Source: CAVOBC01 sp963693635 (GTDB taxonomy: Bacteria; Pseudomonadota; Gammaproteobacteria; Pseudomonadales; Azotimanducaceae). Taken from it: a DNA stretch of 7,696 nucleotides. Below, one piece after another: positions 6,480 to 7,696 of the stretch. A program made the position numbers and the translations under genes. Location: assembly GCA_963693635.1 (NCBI GenBank), contig CAVOBC010000229.1:1-7696 (forward strand), in the 5' to 3' direction. The notes beneath the pieces are model-generated. The model did not search any database. It was given only the letters and a program-made list of their open reading frames with translations, and had not been told where the DNA came from. Numbering within the stretch: the first letter of the stretch is position 1; every line of letters starts with the position of its first letter.

Positions 6480-7696
6480 CAGGCAGACCCCGAAAGTGGA
6501 CTCTTGGTCTGCTGCACCACGGCTTCAAGCAGCGACTCCACACTGACGCCCTCTGATTCAGCAACATAATTGAGTTGCATGCGATGACGCAGCACCGGTG
6601 CAACCAGCGCCCGCACGTCGTCGGCAGACACGTGCACCCGACCACGAAGCAATGCACGGGCGCGCGCCGCAAGGACGAGACTTGTCGCCGCTCGGACCGA
6701 GGCGCCAAAACTGACGAATCGATCGATCTCCGGTGGCGCCCCGGGTTGACCGGGCCGGGTCGCCCGCACGAGCGCGACGGCGTACTGATTGATCGCATTC
6801 GCCGTCGGCACGTCGCGAACAAGCTGTTGGAAGCTGAGTACTGCGTTGGTATCCGTGCACGGCGATGCCGTTGGCATACCGAGGCCCAGCGTGTTCCGCT
6901 CAACCACCAACACCTCTTCGTCTGCCGCAAGATAGTCCAGCACCACGTTGAACAGGAAGCGGTCGAGTTGCGCTTCAGGTAGGGGATATGTGCCCTCGAG
7001 TTCGATCGGGTTCTGCGTCGCAAGAACGACAAAGGGTGCAGGGAGCACGCGCGTCTCGCCACGAATCGTTACCTGCGCTTCCTGCATGGCTTCAAGTAAC
7101 GCCGATTGGGTTTTCGGCGGTGTCCGGTTGATTTCATCGGCGAGCAAAATCTGGGCAAACACGGGTCCCTTCACAAAACGCCAGTGACGCTCACCGCTGC
7201 CGTCTGTCTCGATGATATCGGTGCCGGTCACATCGGCCGGCATCAGATCCGGCGTGAACTGAATGCGTTTGAAGTCGAGACCAAGCGCTGAGGCTAGCGA
7301 TGCCACCATCAGGGTCTTCGCGGTGCCGGGCAGACCCGTCACGAGGCAATGCCCACCGACCAGAATCGCGATCAACAACTGCTCGAGTGCATCGTCCTGT
7401 CCAACGACGATGCTCGACAACTCGCGTTTGATCTTGTCCATGGTCGCCGCGAAGTTGGCGACCTCTCCGGCAACTTCGCCGACGCGATCCGGCGCTGAGC
7501 CTCCCTCCTCATCCGCGATCGCAGACGGGGCGATGTCAGATTGATTTTCTGTGCCCGTCACCATGGTCGCGTCTGGGGACGGCTCTTCATCCGCTGAAGG
7601 CTCTTCATCCGCTGAGGGCTCTTCATCCGCTGAGGGCTCTTCATCCGCTGAGGGCTCTTCATCCGCTGAGGGCTCTTCATCCGCTGAGGGCTCTTC
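6479..7696 (-). CDS. MoxR-family AAA+ ATPase with acidic repeat N-terminus (5' end beyond window)
   Basis: From the internal ATG at 7564 the protein has 361 residues, already long for MoxR (about 310-340). Counting from that ATG, the AAA+ core has Walker A G-L-P-G-T-A-K-T (77-84), Walker B L-L-A-D-E-I-N-R (140-147), sensor 1 A-T-Q-N-P (182-186) and E-A-Q-L-D-R-F (197-203), with the lid domain after about 280. MoxR ATPases remodel or assemble proteins together with VWA-domain partners; the next two genes supply these. The same frame continues without a stop from 7564 to the window edge for 44 codons, as tandem E-E-P-S-A-D units, and there is no convincing ribosome binding site before 7564. I therefore infer that translation starts outside the window and that the ATPase has a disordered acidic N-terminal extension of unknown total length. 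A start at 7564 cannot be excluded. Confidence 0.93.
   Translation of the reverse strand, partial: EEPSADEEPSADEEPSADEEPSADEEPSADEEPSADEEPSPDATMVTGTENQSDIAPSAIADEEGGSAPDRVGEVAGEVANFAATMDKIKRELSSIVVGQDDALEQLLIAILVGGHCLVTGLPGTAKTLMVASLASALGLDFKRIQFTPDLMPADVTGTDIIETDGSGERHWRFVKGPVFAQILLADEINRTPPKTQSALLEAMQEAQVTIRGETRVLPAPFVVLATQNPIELEGTYPLPEAQLDRFLFNVVLDYLAADEEVLVVERNTLGLGMPTASPCTDTNAVLSFQQLVRDVPTANAINQYAVALVRATRPGQPGAPPEIDRFVSFGASVRAATSLVLAARARALLRGRVHVSADDVRALVAPVLRHRMQLNYVAESEGVSVESLLEAVVQQTKSPLSGSA
7581..7696 (-). repeat. 18-bp tandem repeat encoding E-E-P-S-A-D
   Basis: Six full copies of an 18-bp unit (plus-strand GGCTCTTCATCCGCTGAG) and 8 bp of a seventh run to the window edge. All are identical except the copy nearest the MoxR core, whose last base is A rather than G (7598), a synonymous change in a Pro codon. 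The period is a multiple of three, so copy-number changes keep the MoxR frame. On the minus strand each unit encodes Glu-Glu-Pro-Ser-Ala-Asp. One of the alternative minus-strand frames contains a stop in each unit. Near-perfect identity points to recent expansion. Confidence 0.97.

Noticed and set aside
7581..7696. CRISPR array
   Set aside because: The units are contiguous 18-bp repeats with no spacers, and they keep the reading frame of the ATPase.

Overview
The window is GC-rich, and every gene I can support lies on the minus strand, so transcription runs from high to low coordinates. The gene content (a MoxR/DUF58/BatA-type operon, and an ECF sigma factor followed by a DUF4252 envelope protein) suggests a Gram-negative bacterium, most likely Pseudomonadota and perhaps a gammaproteobacterium. 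That placement is inferred from gene families only. Both window edges cut through genes.

Region 1 (7696 down to 3461) is a tightly packed MoxR-VWA cluster: a MoxR AAA+ ATPase, a DUF58 protein with a MIDAS motif, and a large membrane-anchored BatA-like protein (two N-terminal TM segments, VWA-like domain, GATase-like segment, C-terminal TM). Junctions are a 1-nt TGATG overlap and a 4-nt gap (if the BatA-like protein starts at GTG), which fits one operon with translational coupling. The MoxR frame stays open upstream of its first ATG to the window edge, through six near-identical 18-bp repeats encoding E-E-P-S-A-D. The true protein therefore probably begins outside the window and carries a long acidic repeat tail at its N-terminus.

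Region 2 (3414 to 1933) is a complete type-B carboxylesterase with its own strong ribosome binding site, 46 nt after the BatA-like gene and with no visible terminator between them. It may be the last gene of the same operon. A 7-bp GC hairpin without a U-tract lies 36 nt after it.

Region 3 (1742 to 1) is a stress-response-style unit: an ECF sigma factor, an apparently broken anti-sigma factor that overlaps it by 8 nt, and the 5' part of a DUF4252 protein whose 3' end lies beyond the left edge. Sequences resembling ECF-type promoters precede both the sigma gene and the DUF4252 gene, which would fit autoregulation. The anti-sigma region cannot be read in one frame. An N-terminal anti-sigma-like segment, a transmembrane segment and a C-terminal piece lie in three different frames, so it is either a pseudogene or carries indel sequencing errors.

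Nothing here is clearly a wholly new system. The points most worth a second look are the expanding acidic repeat on the MoxR protein, the esterase appended to the MoxR-VWA operon, and the broken anti-sigma gene.
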